Shown: one piece after another, positions 8,586 to 17,108 of the stretch
Numbering within the stretch: position 1 is the stretch's first letter
Layout of the letters: each line of letters opens with the position of its first letter
NCBI RefSeq assembly: GCF_006265175.1
Contig: NZ_VDCQ01000001.1
Span: 124,001 to 188,000 of the forward strand
Source of the DNA: Paenibacillus hemerocallicola
Lineage (GTDB): Bacteria; Bacillota; Bacilli; Paenibacillales; NBRC-103111
Length of the DNA stretch: 64,000 nt
Direction: 5' to 3'
The notes under the pieces: model-generated
Told to the model about the DNA's origin: nothing
What the model saw: the letters and a program-made list of their open reading frames with translations, nothing else
The model's database searches: none
Position numbers and translations under genes: made by a program

Positions 8586-8978
8586 GTGGCAATCGATAAG
8601 GCGGATATCCGTGTTCTGGTCAAGCGGCGATTAGGTTTATCGCTGGCCGAAACGACTCACGACGACTTGATCGATCTGTATATCGATGCAGTCGAGGAGT
8701 CTATCAAGAACTTTTGCAATATCACCATAATACCGGACGGCCTCAAGCAAACATGGGCCGCCATGGTGGCGAGCGCTCTATCCGCGGAGCAGCTCGCCAT
8801 TTTGTTTCCGGTCCCTGAACCGGAGGAGACGTACGAGACGCAGATCGGGGATACGACGGTCAAGCCGATCAAAGCTGTCGTCAGTACAAAGCCGCCGGCT
8901 CCGTCCCTGACGGTTATCGCATCGGTGGTATTTGACTACCGGTCCAGTTTGATCGCTTATCGACGGATGAGGTGGTAG
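8586..8978 (+). CDS. Head-tail connector protein (YqbG/gp6-like)
   Basis: Starts with GTG 8586 after a GGGGAG site. The 130-residue protein has an N-terminal helical stretch DIRVLVKRRLGLSLAETTHDD and an EESIKNFCNI helix, typical of adaptor proteins that sit below the portal (phage QLRG/gp6 connector group). Position right before the head-closure gene supports this. One base separates it from the next gene. Confidence 0.75.
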   Translation: MAIDKADIRVLVKRRLGLSLAETTHDDLIDLYIDAVEESIKNFCNITIIPDGLKQTWAAMVASALSAEQLAILFPVPEPEETYETQIGDTTVKPIKAVVSTKPPAPSLTVIASVVFDYRSSLIAYRRMRW

Positions 8979-8979
8979 C

Positions 8980-9375
8980 ATGCCGATCGACTACAGTAAG
9001 CACCGGGCGGCGATCGAGCGGCTTTATACGGATCGCTGTACCATCTACCGATACGCTGGGGCGAAGAACCAGGTAACCAAAGAGACGAAGCAAACCCCGC
9101 AACCGGTCCAAATCAACCAGCCGTGCCGCCTCTCACAGCGAGCGCTGGGCCAGAACGACCAGACCGCGGCGGAAAATAACATCCGCTACGAAACGAAGCT
9201 GTTCCTCGCACCGGAGATCGAGGTCCTGCAGGGCGACATGCTAGAGGTAACGCGGGGCAGGGACACGCCTGCAGGCTGGGAGCCGGTCGCTCCGGCACGG
9301 AAGTATAAGGCCGGCGAGCCGTTCCTCTACGTCACCCATCAGGAGATCAGCATCCAGCGCAAGGAGTGGGCGTAG
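8980..9375 (+). CDS. Head closure protein (XkdH/YqbH-like)
   Basis: A 131-residue protein starting MPIDYSKHRAAIERLYTDRCTIYRY. The N-terminal DRCTIYRYAG followed by PCRLSQ and a late TRGRDTPAGWEP are the features of YqbH/XkdH-type stoppers, which close the connector after packaging. The stop TAG shares its last base with the next GTG start. Confidence 0.8.
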   Translation: MPIDYSKHRAAIERLYTDRCTIYRYAGAKNQVTKETKQTPQPVQINQPCRLSQRALGQNDQTAAENNIRYETKLFLAPEIEVLQGDMLEVTRGRDTPAGWEPVAPARKYKAGEPFLYVTHQEISIQRKEWA

Positions 9376-9809
9376 TGGCTAAATGGGGATCGGTCGAATT
9401 CGACGAGCTCAAGCGGCTTGCCGGGAGCTTCAAAAAGGCGCTCGACGACCGGGTCATTGAACGATTCATCCGGGATTTTCTACTCGAGATGGCCTATCGG
9501 GCTGAACGCAAGATCAAGAAGCGGACGCCTGTCGACACTGGCGAGCTGCGGCGGAACTGGCGGGTTGGTCGAGTAGAGCGTCAAGGCGATGCCTACCTGG
9601 TCGAAATCTACAACAACACGGAATATGTGTCCTTTGTTGAATTCGGACACCGTACCGGCGAGGATCTGACCAAGTGGGTCGAAGGTCGCTTTATGATGAC
9701 GATCAGCATGAAAGAACTCGAGCAGGAACTGCCGGTCTATTTGGAAAAACGGATGGCGCAATTGCTGAATCAGATCATGAACGGTCGACCTCCGAAGAAA
9801 GGGGGATGA
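9375..9809 (+). CDS. Tail completion / HK97 gp10-like protein (XkdI type)
   Basis: GTG 9375 follows AAGGAG at 9361-9366 with good spacing and overlaps the previous stop by one base; the in-frame GTG at 9366 lies inside that binding site. The 144-residue product has the characteristic KIKKRTPVDTGELRRNW, VEIYNNTEYVSFVEFGH and a C-terminal helix. These define the gp10-like family of neck proteins that join tail to head. Position matches PBSX xkdI. Confidence 0.88.
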   Translation: MAKWGSVEFDELKRLAGSFKKALDDRVIERFIRDFLLEMAYRAERKIKKRTPVDTGELRRNWRVGRVERQGDAYLVEIYNNTEYVSFVEFGHRTGEDLTKWVEGRFMMTISMKELEQELPVYLEKRMAQLLNQIMNGRPPKKGG

Positions 9810-9811
9810 CG

Positions 9812-10249
9812 ATGCCGCAGATTACATTCAACGATGTACGTTACGGAGTAAACGCCGCGCTTGATGCCGCCTTCTTTGACATTCCCATTCACGGGGAAGA
9901 GATCAAACAGCAGCTCAATCCCCCTTGCTTCTTTGTAAAGCTACTGGAACCGATGCATACACGGGAGCTCGGCCGGCGCTATCAGCGGGTGCATCCGTTT
10001 GACGTTCACTACTTCGCACCGGCGCGCGGGAACGACAACATGTACACGATGGCAGAGCAACTGACAAGCGCCCTCCAGACAATTCAGGTGGGCGGACGAC
10101 CGATCCGGGGAACCGGTATGCGGTTTGGAATAATCGATGAAGTCCTGCACTTTTTCGTGGACTACACGCTCCATGTTTGGGAGGTCAAGGCGACCCATCC
10201 GAAGATGCAGACACTCGAACAGAAAGAAGGGATCAAATGGGGAAATTGA
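9812..10249 (+). CDS. Tail terminator-like protein (XkdJ position)
   Basis: ATG 9812 is taken because GAAAGGGGG ends directly before the alternative ATG 9806. The 145-residue protein has FNDVRYGVNAALDAAF, then QLNPPCFFVKLLEP and FDVHYFAPARGNDNMY. This is the pattern of the small terminator proteins that cap the tail tube, encoded just before a short ORF and the sheath gene. The family assignment is from pattern memory and position. Its end overlaps the next gene by 13 bases. Confidence 0.75.
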   Translation: MPQITFNDVRYGVNAALDAAFFDIPIHGEEIKQQLNPPCFFVKLLEPMHTRELGRRYQRVHPFDVHYFAPARGNDNMYTMAEQLTSALQTIQVGGRPIRGTGMRFGIIDEVLHFFVDYTLHVWEVKATHPKMQTLEQKEGIKWGN

Positions 10250-10404
10250 CAGCAGTGTTCACTAAGCAGCAGTTTCTCGCCTCCCGGCAGCGGTCGGGGA
10301 TCGATCGCGATATTCTTACCGCCGTACTGGACGATGATAAATTGTACTCGATCGCCGAGGTTGTACAGCTGATGGATGATTTTCTGAAAAAGGAGGCTGA
10401 GTAA
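10237..10404 (+). CDS. Small conserved phage protein before tail sheath (55 aa)
   Basis: ATG 10237 overlaps the end of the previous gene and has AAAGAAGG upstream. The product begins MGKLTAVFTKQQFLAS and ends IAEVVQLMDDFLKKEAE. Such 50-60 residue proteins with a TKxQFLAS start and an LxxLMDxFLK end are regularly found before the sheath gene of PBSX-type phages. Function unknown. Two bases separate it from the sheath start. Confidence 0.75.
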   Translation: MGKLTAVFTKQQFLASRQRSGIDRDILTAVLDDDKLYSIAEVVQLMDDFLKKEAE

Positions 10405-10406
10405 TC

Positions 10407-11723
10407 GTGGCAGCTGGTACATGGACAACACAAAACAAAGAGCGCGCCGGGGTATATATCAACACGGTGAGCGAAGCCAAGCCGATCGGCGCGGTCGGCG
10501 AGCGTGGCATTGCTTCCCTCCCTCTTGTCCTTTCGTGGGGCGAGCCCAAAAAGATCATTACGATTGAGGCCGGTGAGGATACGTTTGACAAGCTCGGCTA
10601 CGGCATCACGACTTCCCAAATGTTGCTTGTCCGGGAAGCGCTCAAACGGGCAAAGACGCTACTCGTTTACCGAGTCAACACCGGGACCAAAGCAGCCGTC
10701 ACGAGCGGCAACCTGACGGCGACGGCCAAATGGGGCGGTGTGCGCGGTAACAATATTACCGTTGTGATCCAAACCAATATTGACGACAATGCCAAATTCG
10801 ACGTCAAAACGCTCGTCAGCGGCTCCGTATACGATATGCAAACGGTCGCGAATATCGCGGGCCTTGTCGCTAACGATTGGGTCGTCTGGAGTGGCACGGG
10901 CACGCTGGCGACAACCGCGGGGGCTCCACTGGTCGGAGGTGCAGACGGAACGACAATCAATCAGGACTATGTCGATTATCTGGCGGCGGTCGAAATCCTC
11001 GATTTTAATACGATTGGGCTGCCGTCCACGGACAATACGCTCAAATCGACGTTCGTCGCGTTCGCTAAGCGTCTCCGGGACGACGAAGGGAAGAAGATTC
11101 AGGTTGTCCTCGAGAACTACCCGACGGCCGACTACGAGGGCGTCATCGGCGTCAAGAACGGAGTCATCCTCACCGATGGAACGACGCTCACGGCGGCGCA
11201 GGCGACCGCGTGGACGGCGGGAGCGACAGCTGGCGCACAGATGAATCAATCGCTGACTTACGCGGCTTACGATGACGCTGTGGACGTTGCAACCCGGTAC
11301 ACGAATGCCCAGATCATCGCCGCACTGCAGGCTGGTGAATTCTTGTTCACGGCCAATAACGGACGGGCTCTTGTGGAAAAAGATATCAACACCTATACGA
11401 GCTTTGTGCCGGCCAAGAATAGAGCATTCAGTAAAAACCGAGTCCTTCGGGTGCTGGATGGAATCAACAACGATTTCAACCGGATCTTTTCGGAATTTTA
11501 TCTCGGTAAGGTAGACAACAATCCCGAGGGGCAGAATCTCCTGAAAGCGGAGATCATCAAATACTTGGAGACGTTGCAGAACATCAGCGCCATTCAAAAC
11601 TTCGACTCCCAAACGGACGTATTTGTCCAGCAGGGGACGGAGACGGACAGCGTGTATGTCGAGGTTTACATCCAGCCGGTCGACGCCATAGAGAAAATTT
11701 ATATGAAAGTCGTGGTGAGATAA
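10407..11723 (+). CDS. xkdK: Tail sheath protein (XkdK-like)
   Basis: GTG start with AAAAAGGAGG upstream. The 438-residue protein opens AAGTWTTQNKERAGVYIN and contains VGERGIASLPLVLSWG, FDKLGYG and a C-terminal EVYIQPVDAIEKIYMKVVV. These are the family landmarks of PBSX-like contractile sheath proteins; the N-terminal and C-terminal arms exchange strands between subunits. It is the direct evidence that this phage has a contractile tail. Confidence 0.95.
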   Translation: MAAGTWTTQNKERAGVYINTVSEAKPIGAVGERGIASLPLVLSWGEPKKIITIEAGEDTFDKLGYGITTSQMLLVREALKRAKTLLVYRVNTGTKAAVTSGNLTATAKWGGVRGNNITVVIQTNIDDNAKFDVKTLVSGSVYDMQTVANIAGLVANDWVVWSGTGTLATTAGAPLVGGADGTTINQDYVDYLAAVEILDFNTIGLPSTDNTLKSTFVAFAKRLRDDEGKKIQVVLENYPTADYEGVIGVKNGVILTDGTTLTAAQATAWTAGATAGAQMNQSLTYAAYDDAVDVATRYTNAQIIAALQAGEFLFTANNGRALVEKDINTYTSFVPAKNRAFSKNRVLRVLDGINNDFNRIFSEFYLGKVDNNPEGQNLLKAEIIKYLETLQNISAIQNFDSQTDVFVQQGTETDSVYVEVYIQPVDAIEKIYMKVVVR

Positions 11724-11724
11724 C

Positions 11725-12189
11725 ATGTTTTTCCGTGAGGAAGATGCAATATCCGGTAAGATGGCGAAGGCATTCGCGACCGTTAACGGACGGGTCGAGG
11801 AATTATTTTACGCCAAGAGCCTCGAGGCCATGCTCGAAAAGAACAAGGCTGATGTTCCAACGCTCGGCCGGACAAACGTCGGCAAGAAGTCCAGCGGATG
11901 GAACGGCACAGGGACACTGAATGTCTACTATGTTTCTACCGTTTTTCGAAACCTCATGCTGACCTACGTCAAAACAGGTCGGGATTTCAATTTCGACCTG
12001 CAGGTCATCAACGAGGACCCGACTTCCAGTACAGGCCGGCAAACGGTCGTGCTCAAGGGCTGCAACCTGGATAGCTTGATCGCAGCCAAGTTCGACAGTA
12101 CATCCGATGACATGATGGACGAGGAACTGTCTTTCACGTTCTCGGATTACGATATACTCGACCAGTTCAACGCGCTTACGGGCGTGTAA
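11725..12189 (+). CDS. xkdM: Tail tube protein (XkdM-like)
   Basis: A 154-residue protein beginning MFFREEDAISGKMAKAFAT and containing ELFYAKSLEAMLEKNKADV, LGRTNVGKKSSGW and a late SFTFSDYDILDQFN. This is the pattern of PBSX XkdM, the inner tube that polymerises inside the sheath. It follows the sheath gene by one base and precedes the chaperone, as expected. Confidence 0.95.
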   Translation: MFFREEDAISGKMAKAFATVNGRVEELFYAKSLEAMLEKNKADVPTLGRTNVGKKSSGWNGTGTLNVYYVSTVFRNLMLTYVKTGRDFNFDLQVINEDPTSSTGRQTVVLKGCNLDSLIAAKFDSTSDDMMDEELSFTFSDYDILDQFNALTGV

Positions 12190-12210
12190 CCCCAAGGAGG
12201 TATTTAACCT

Positions 12211-12621
12211 ATGTCAACATTGCAGGATTTTCTCAATAGTAACCCCGTCGACAATGTGACGGATGACGTCGCCATTTCAGACCGATTCCGAGACGCGGAC
12301 GGCAACCTGCTGAAATTCACAATCCGGGCCATGAAGGGCAATACGTTCGAGGATATCCGGAAGAAATCCATGAATATCCGGAAGAATGGCAAAGTCGAAA
12401 TGGACGCACAGAAATTTAACGAAACGGTCGTCATCGATCATACCGTCGTTCCAGATTTCAAGGACGCTGCCAGTATCCAAAAGCTCGGATGCATTACACC
12501 TTCGGATTATCTGAATCGGGTGCTGCTGCCCGGAGAGGTGGCCGAGCTGGCCGAGCAGATCCAACGGTTGTCCGGATTCGGGCGCAGTATGGAAGACCTG
12601 GTTGAAGACGCAAAAAACTAA
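12211..12621 (+). CDS. xkdN: Tail assembly chaperone, short form (XkdN-like)
   Basis: Starts at ATG 12211 after a CAAGGAGG site. The 136-residue product contains ISDRFRDADGNLLKFTIRAM, VVPDFKDAASIQKLG and LLPGEVAELAEQIQRLSG, the features of XkdN/gpG-type chaperones that bind the tape measure. The gene ends in A AAA AAC TAA. This zero-frame product is the shorter of two expected; the longer one arises by -1 frameshifting at that site. Confidence 0.93.
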   Translation: MSTLQDFLNSNPVDNVTDDVAISDRFRDADGNLLKFTIRAMKGNTFEDIRKKSMNIRKNGKVEMDAQKFNETVVIDHTVVPDFKDAASIQKLGCITPSDYLNRVLLPGEVAELAEQIQRLSGFGRSMEDLVEDAKN

Positions 12622-12785
12622 TCAAGGAGGACGATGCGGACGCAAACTACGCATACTACGCCCTCCACAAGTTCAGTAAATGGCCGTCCGAGTTTCTTTC
12701 CTTGCCGCGCGAGGAACGGGCCTTCGTAATGGCTGCGATCGATGAGCGCTTGGCCGCCGAAAAGAAGGCTGCTGCGAAACGGTAA
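12211..12785 (+). CDS. Tail assembly chaperone, -1 frameshift long form (gpGT-type)
   Basis: After the A AAA AAC heptamer at 12612-12618, reading resumes in the -1 frame at 12618 and continues for 55 codons to TAA 12783-12785, giving a 191-residue fusion. The extension contains NYAYYALHKFSKWPSEFLSL and REERAFVMAAIDERL, a pattern typical of the frameshift-encoded C-terminal part of these chaperones. No start codon with a binding site reads this frame on its own: the ATG at 12634 behind AAGGAGG is in another frame and stops soon. Programmed frameshifting between the tube and tape measure genes is conserved in tailed phages. Confidence 0.88.
12612..12618 (+). other. Programmed -1 ribosomal frameshift slippery site
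   Basis: The heptamer A AAA AAC fits X XXY YYZ exactly in the zero frame and directly precedes the stop codon TAA. It joins the short chaperone to the downstream -1 frame. An AAGGAGG stretch lies just downstream at 12624-12630; whether it affects pausing is unknown. Confidence 0.88.
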
Positions 12786-12806
12786 TGTCCCTGCCCCGTA
12801 AAGATG

Positions 12807-12815
12807 TGATATAAT
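12807..12815 (+). promoter_or_regulatory. Extended -10 promoter for moron lipoprotein
   Basis: TGA-TATAAT gives a perfect -10 with the extended TGn motif, about 40 bases before the lipoprotein start. The -35 region is poor, which is tolerated with an extended -10. It would let the lipoprotein be made independently of the late operon. Confidence 0.6.
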
Positions 12816-12853
12816 GCGTGTGGTAAAATTGTCCATTAACGGGGAGGGGCATT

Positions 12854-13207
12854 ATGCGAAAGTTATTTTTACTTTGTTTATTGACGGCCGTATTTGTTGT
12901 CGGTGGCTGCTCATCATCCGAGCCGAAAAGTACGTTGACGTTGGATTCGTTCATAAAGGCTTATACGGATGCCGGGGTTACGGTAGATCCGAGTAAGAAA
13001 CAGCAATATCAGATGGCTGAAGCTATTAACGGCGTAATTTTTTATATGGATAATCAGCCGATAAAGATTTATGAATATAGAACAGAGAAAGACATGAAGG
13101 ATGCAGTCAAAAAAGATGAAATGTTGAAGAATTGGCCGTCAAATGGGCGGTTCTTGTTAGAGGCTAATTATGAAAAAGCAAAGGAAATCTTCAACAGCGT
13201 AAAATAA
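12854..13207 (+). CDS. Prophage lipoprotein (moron)
   Basis: A 117-residue precursor with a short basic start (MRKL), a hydrophobic core LFLLCLLTAVFVV and a lipobox VGGC at about 16-19, so it should be lipidated and held on the outer face of the membrane. The mature part is small, charged and without a family I recognise; it contains FIKAYTDAGVTVDPS and EIFNSVK. It sits between the tail chaperone and tape measure with its own promoter and terminator, the classical layout of a moron expressed during lysogeny. Its codon and base use look more AT-rich than the neighbours. Superinfection exclusion at the cell surface is a reasonable guess, not shown. Confidence 0.85.
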   Translation: MRKLFLLCLLTAVFVVGGCSSSEPKSTLTLDSFIKAYTDAGVTVDPSKKQQYQMAEAINGVIFYMDNQPIKIYEYRTEKDMKDAVKKDEMLKNWPSNGRFLLEANYEKAKEIFNSVK

Positions 13208-13216
13208 GACGATCAC

Positions 13217-13244
13217 AAGCACTCTCCTAGAGGGTGCTTTTTAT
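13217..13244 (+). terminator. Terminator of the lipoprotein moron
   Basis: AAGCACTCT pairs with AGGGTGCTT (nine pairs, one G-T) around a five-base loop, followed by a T-run. Stem and loop resemble the terminator at 5362-5391. Confidence 0.8.
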
Positions 13245-13268
13245 ATTTCCTTCGAAAGGAGGGTAAAC

Positions 13269-15455
13269 ATGTCCACCATTAATTCGACCTTGCGAATGAT
13301 GGACGCCATGACACGTCCGTTGCGAAACATTACGCAGGGGATGCAGATGTTAATCTCGACCATGGAACAGATGCAGCGGACGGCCGAACGTGACGAGAAA
13401 GTCAGCAAAATGCTTTCGGCAACAAAAAGTAAAATCTCATCTGCCGAGGCGGATATTGCCCAGTCAATAGAGGCGACGACCAAGGCGCAGGAAGCTGCGA
13501 TGAGAGCTGCGGAGCAGGAAGCGAGAGCAAGCAGAGCAATCGCAAAAGAAAAGGGAAAAGCTGCTACTGCCGAATCGGACATTGCCAAATCAACAAATGC
13601 AACCTCGAAGGCAAAGGAAGCCGTGCAGCGGGCAACCGAAGGTGCAGCCAAGGCTCAAGAGCAACATAATCGATCGATTCAAACTGCCGATAAGAGTTCT
13701 TCCCGATTACTTGAGACCGTCAAAGGGCTTGCAGCGACATACTTGACCATTGAGAGCTTAAAGCGGCTCGGATCGGCGACGATTGGCGGTGCGATGGAGC
13801 AACAGAAAATGGAGGACATGTTTGTCGCCCGGACCGGGAACGAGCCTGTCGGTCGTGCCATGTTTCAGCAGTTTAAGGCAGAAGCGCTGGCTGCCGGACA
13901 AGATGTTACGAAGGCGCTACAAAGCACGATGTCCTTTTACTCGATGACGCAAAATACGAATCAGTTGTCGAAATTGAACAATCTGGCCCAGCGGCTCAAT
14001 GCCTTCGACAGTGCCGGCAATGGGATCGAAGGTGCAGCTTTTGCGTTAAAAGAAGCGATGAGCGGTGATATCGTATCTTTGGCCGAACGCTTCAACATGT
14101 CGAAAGCCGATATTCGAGCTTTCAAAATCACGGATTTCGCGAATAAAGGCGACATCAACGGATTCATTACGGCCTTCGATAAGTTGATGGAAAAGCAAAA
14201 AATGGGCCAGGCAGCGTTCGACAAAATGCTGGCGTCACCGGCAAAACAGTTAGAGCTATTGCAGAATAACATGCGTTCTGGCTTTGCAGACGCCGGCACC
14301 GCCGCGATGAAGGCGCTACTGCCCTTGATCATAATGTTGAATCAAGCAGCCCAGGCCGGTAAGTTCCAAGTGTTTTTCGACCTGTTGAGTCGAGGATTGG
14401 CGGCATTGGTAAACGAGGGGATGTGGCTATTGAAAGTCATCGGGGAGATATACCATTTCTTTTCGAACAACTGGCCAACGATCGAGCCGATCCTGTGGGG
14501 CATCGTAGGAGCGATGGCGGCTTGGACGCTTGCGACCCGTGGTCAGGCACTGGCCCAAAAGGTTATGGCGTTTGCGACGGGTACCGGTACGTTTGCCATA
14601 TTCGCGCAGACACTGGCGACACAAGGACTGGCCGCTGCGTGGGCTACGTTGAATACTGCAATGAAGGCTAATGTCATCATCTTGATAATTTCCTTGGTCA
14701 TTGGGCTTGTTACTTGGTTGGTTCATCTATGGAAGACTAATGACGATTTCGCAGCCGGATTCATGCGGGCATGGAACATGGTCCTGAATTTTTTCGACCA
14801 AGTACCTATCTTTTTTCAGAGTGTTTCGAACGGGATCGTGAATGCATTTGAATCGGCAAAAGTGAAGTCCCTCAAGTTGATGGAAGACCTGATTAACGGT
14901 GTGATCGATCGAATGAACGGGCTGATCGATAAATTGAATGGAGTTAAGGGTGTCAGTATCTCAAGCATTGAAAAAGTAGAATTCGTCGCAACAGCCGCTG
15001 CTCAGGCCGACTACTTGAAGAAGGCCGGCGAAGACGCTTTATCTGCCATGAAAGAGAGCGCCGCGGCACGAGCAGCAGCTAGGAAGCAAAATGTGCTGGA
15101 TATGCTAAGCACCCGGGCCACTAAGCGGGCGACGGAGCAGACGACTCCTGCGGCACCAGGAAAATACGATTTCACCGCTTGGAACCAGCAGGCCGACATT
15201 GATCGGATCAAAAGCATCGGAGAGGTTGGCAAGATAAAGGACAAGGTCGACATCAGCAGCGAAGACCTGCGCATGATGCGCGAGCTGGCGGAGATGAAGA
15301 GTATCCAGAATTTCGTTTCGCTCACACCGACTGTTCAGGTTACGACCGGCCCGGTCGGCGGCGAGTCGGATATCGATACGATCGTCGCAAGGATTGAGGA
15401 TAAGCTTGTTACGCAGATCGCTTCGTCAGCGAAAGGGGTGTACGAGCTGGTATGA
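13269..15455 (+). CDS. Tail tape measure protein
   Basis: Starts at ATG 13269 after AAAGGAGGG. At 728 residues it is short for the family, suggesting a fairly short tail. Residues 1 to about 150 form an Ala/Lys/Glu-rich coiled coil. A middle domain at about 165-330 carries QQKMEDMFVARTGNEPVGRA and GDIVSLAERFNMSKADIRAF. Two to three hydrophobic segments follow around 375-480 (for example WGIVGAMAAWTLAT and VIILIISLVIGLVTWLVHL), as is usual for proteins ejected into the host membrane. The C-terminal part contains VSLTPTVQVTTGPV. It fixes tail length and enters the cell during DNA ejection. Ends overlapping the next ATG by four bases. Confidence 0.93.
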   Translation: MSTINSTLRMMDAMTRPLRNITQGMQMLISTMEQMQRTAERDEKVSKMLSATKSKISSAEADIAQSIEATTKAQEAAMRAAEQEARASRAIAKEKGKAATAESDIAKSTNATSKAKEAVQRATEGAAKAQEQHNRSIQTADKSSSRLLETVKGLAATYLTIESLKRLGSATIGGAMEQQKMEDMFVARTGNEPVGRAMFQQFKAEALAAGQDVTKALQSTMSFYSMTQNTNQLSKLNNLAQRLNAFDSAGNGIEGAAFALKEAMSGDIVSLAERFNMSKADIRAFKITDFANKGDINGFITAFDKLMEKQKMGQAAFDKMLASPAKQLELLQNNMRSGFADAGTAAMKALLPLIIMLNQAAQAGKFQVFFDLLSRGLAALVNEGMWLLKVIGEIYHFFSNNWPTIEPILWGIVGAMAAWTLATRGQALAQKVMAFATGTGTFAIFAQTLATQGLAAAWATLNTAMKANVIILIISLVIGLVTWLVHLWKTNDDFAAGFMRAWNMVLNFFDQVPIFFQSVSNGIVNAFESAKVKSLKLMEDLINGVIDRMNGLIDKLNGVKGVSISSIEKVEFVATAAAQADYLKKAGEDALSAMKESAAARAAARKQNVLDMLSTRATKRATEQTTPAAPGKYDFTAWNQQADIDRIKSIGEVGKIKDKVDISSEDLRMMRELAEMKSIQNFVSLTPTVQVTTGPVGGESDIDTIVARIEDKLVTQIASSAKGVYELV

Positions 15456-16150
15456 GTAATTACGGCTTCTGGTTATCCTTTAACAACCAGCAGGAGGGCT
15501 TTCAGCTCCCCGTCAACCCCGGCTCGATCGAGATCAGCGACGGCGTGAACGGCCGGACCTACGATGTAGCGGGCCTTGGCGAGATCAATGTCATCAAGAG
15601 CCCGAAGCTGACGGAGTACTCGTTTTCGAGCTTCTTCCCGGCAGCATCTTCGCCGCTCGTTACTGCGCCGATCCTGCTGGATCCGCAACTATACATCGAC
15701 TATATCGATTCGTGGATGGCGTCCAAGCGGCCCATCCGCTTTGTTTTTACTGGACCCTCTTTTGACCTGAATGTCGCGGCCAGCATCGAAGAATTTCGCT
15801 GGAAGGAAGTAGCCGGTTCCGGGGGCGACATCGATTATACCCTGCGATTGAAACGGTACGTCTTTTACACTGCACAGCGCGTCACGGTGGCGTCCCGGGT
15901 CGTCAATGGGGTTATGTCCGAGGTTATCCAGCCGGAGCCACAGACGCGCCCGAACGACCGTCTGCCGCCGAGTACGTATACGATTGTTTCCGGGGATACG
16001 CTTTGGGCGATCGCCAAGCGGTTTTTCGATGACGGGGCCCGTTGGCGGGAGCTGCAGCAGTTGAACGGCCTTACTGATGCACAAGTCAAGGCGCTGCCAA
16101 TCGGTTACGAGCTTTGGCTCCCCGAGACGGGAGGGACGATGAATGCTTGA
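15452..16150 (+). CDS. xkdP: LysM tail protein (XkdP-like)
   Basis: A 232-residue protein with an N-terminal baseplate-type domain (FQLPVNPGSIEISD, SPKLTEYSFSSFFP, YIDSWMASKRPIRF) and a C-terminal LysM domain from about 174: YTIVSGDTLWAIAKRFF, WRELQQLNG and PIGYELWLP. XkdP-type proteins lie between tape measure and hub and probably bind peptidoglycan as the tail tip passes the wall. Overlaps both neighbours by a few bases, indicating tight coupling. Confidence 0.93.
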   Translation: MSNYGFWLSFNNQQEGFQLPVNPGSIEISDGVNGRTYDVAGLGEINVIKSPKLTEYSFSSFFPAASSPLVTAPILLDPQLYIDYIDSWMASKRPIRFVFTGPSFDLNVAASIEEFRWKEVAGSGGDIDYTLRLKRYVFYTAQRVTVASRVVNGVMSEVIQPEPQTRPNDRLPPSTYTIVSGDTLWAIAKRFFDDGARWRELQQLNGLTDAQVKALPIGYELWLPETGGTMNA

Positions 16151-17108
16151 GCTCCTGCTGGACAATAAGGATGGCAACGTGTGGGATATCTCGAGCATCG
16201 CGTCGGATATCACATGGAAGACGACGCGCGGCGGGCGTCCGGCAAGTCTGGAGTTTACGCTTGTGAAAAACTCACTCTCCCAGGACGCGCTTTTCCGTTA
16301 CACTAACGGCGACATCATCCGATTTCGTGATGGCCAGCAAAATGTTTTTTATGGGTACATCTTCAGTATCGACAGCGGTAAGGACGAAGACGTGAAGATC
16401 CTCGCATACGACCAGGTGCGCTATCTGCTGGCGACCGACACGTACGTTTTCAAAAACGTGACTGTGGCCGATGTGGTCCAGCAAATCGCTGACGATTTTA
16501 ATTTGACCACCGGCACGTTGGCCGACACCGGCTATCGGATTGCGACAATGGTCGAGGACGGGCAGACGCTGCTCGACATCATCGAAAAGGCGATTACGCA
16601 GACGGTCATCAGCACGAGCCGGCTGTACATGTTTTATGACGACTTCGGCACGCTGACGGTCCGGAACGTCGAGGATATGCGCCTTGATCTTGTTATGGGA
16701 GACGGCAGCCTTATCGATTACGGATACAAGCAATCGATCGACACGGACACGTACAACAAGATCAAGCTCGTACAGGACAACAAGGAGTCAGGGAAACGCG
16801 ACGTCTATATTGCGCAGGACAGCGCCAATATCGCCCGCTGGGGGACGTTGCAGCTGTACCAGACCGTCGACGAGGACAAAAACGCGGCGCAGATCAACGA
16901 GCTCCTGCAGCAGCTTATGTCCTTGAAAAACCGGGAAGCCCGGAGTCTGCAGCTCGAAGCGATCGGCAACTCGTCCGTCCGCGCTGGCTGCTATGTGCCC
17001 GTCATGATCGCAGAGTTCGACGTCAATCAGTTTTTCCTTGTTGACGAATGTGTCCACCGGTACGACGGCACAGACCATACCATGACCCTGACATTGAAGG
17101 TGATTTGA
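16143..17108 (+). CDS. xkdQ: Baseplate hub protein (XkdQ-like)
   Basis: A 321-residue protein with GRPASLEFTLVKN, FYGYIFSIDSGKDEDVKILAYD at about 68-90, and NKIKLVQDNKESGKRDVYIA. These match XkdQ/YqbQ, a gpD-like hub protein of contractile tails. The hub forms the centre of the baseplate to which the tube attaches. Its stop shares one base with the next start. Confidence 0.92.
   Translation: MLELLLDNKDGNVWDISSIASDITWKTTRGGRPASLEFTLVKNSLSQDALFRYTNGDIIRFRDGQQNVFYGYIFSIDSGKDEDVKILAYDQVRYLLATDTYVFKNVTVADVVQQIADDFNLTTGTLADTGYRIATMVEDGQTLLDIIEKAITQTVISTSRLYMFYDDFGTLTVRNVEDMRLDLVMGDGSLIDYGYKQSIDTDTYNKIKLVQDNKESGKRDVYIAQDSANIARWGTLQLYQTVDEDKNAAQINELLQQLMSLKNREARSLQLEAIGNSSVRAGCYVPVMIAEFDVNQFFLVDECVHRYDGTDHTMTLTLKVI

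Noticed and set aside
10659-11726. Long open frame on the minus strand (355 codons) inside the tail sheath gene
   Set aside because: It mirrors a high-GC coding gene, has no ribosome binding site and gives an Arg/Asp-rich translation without domains.
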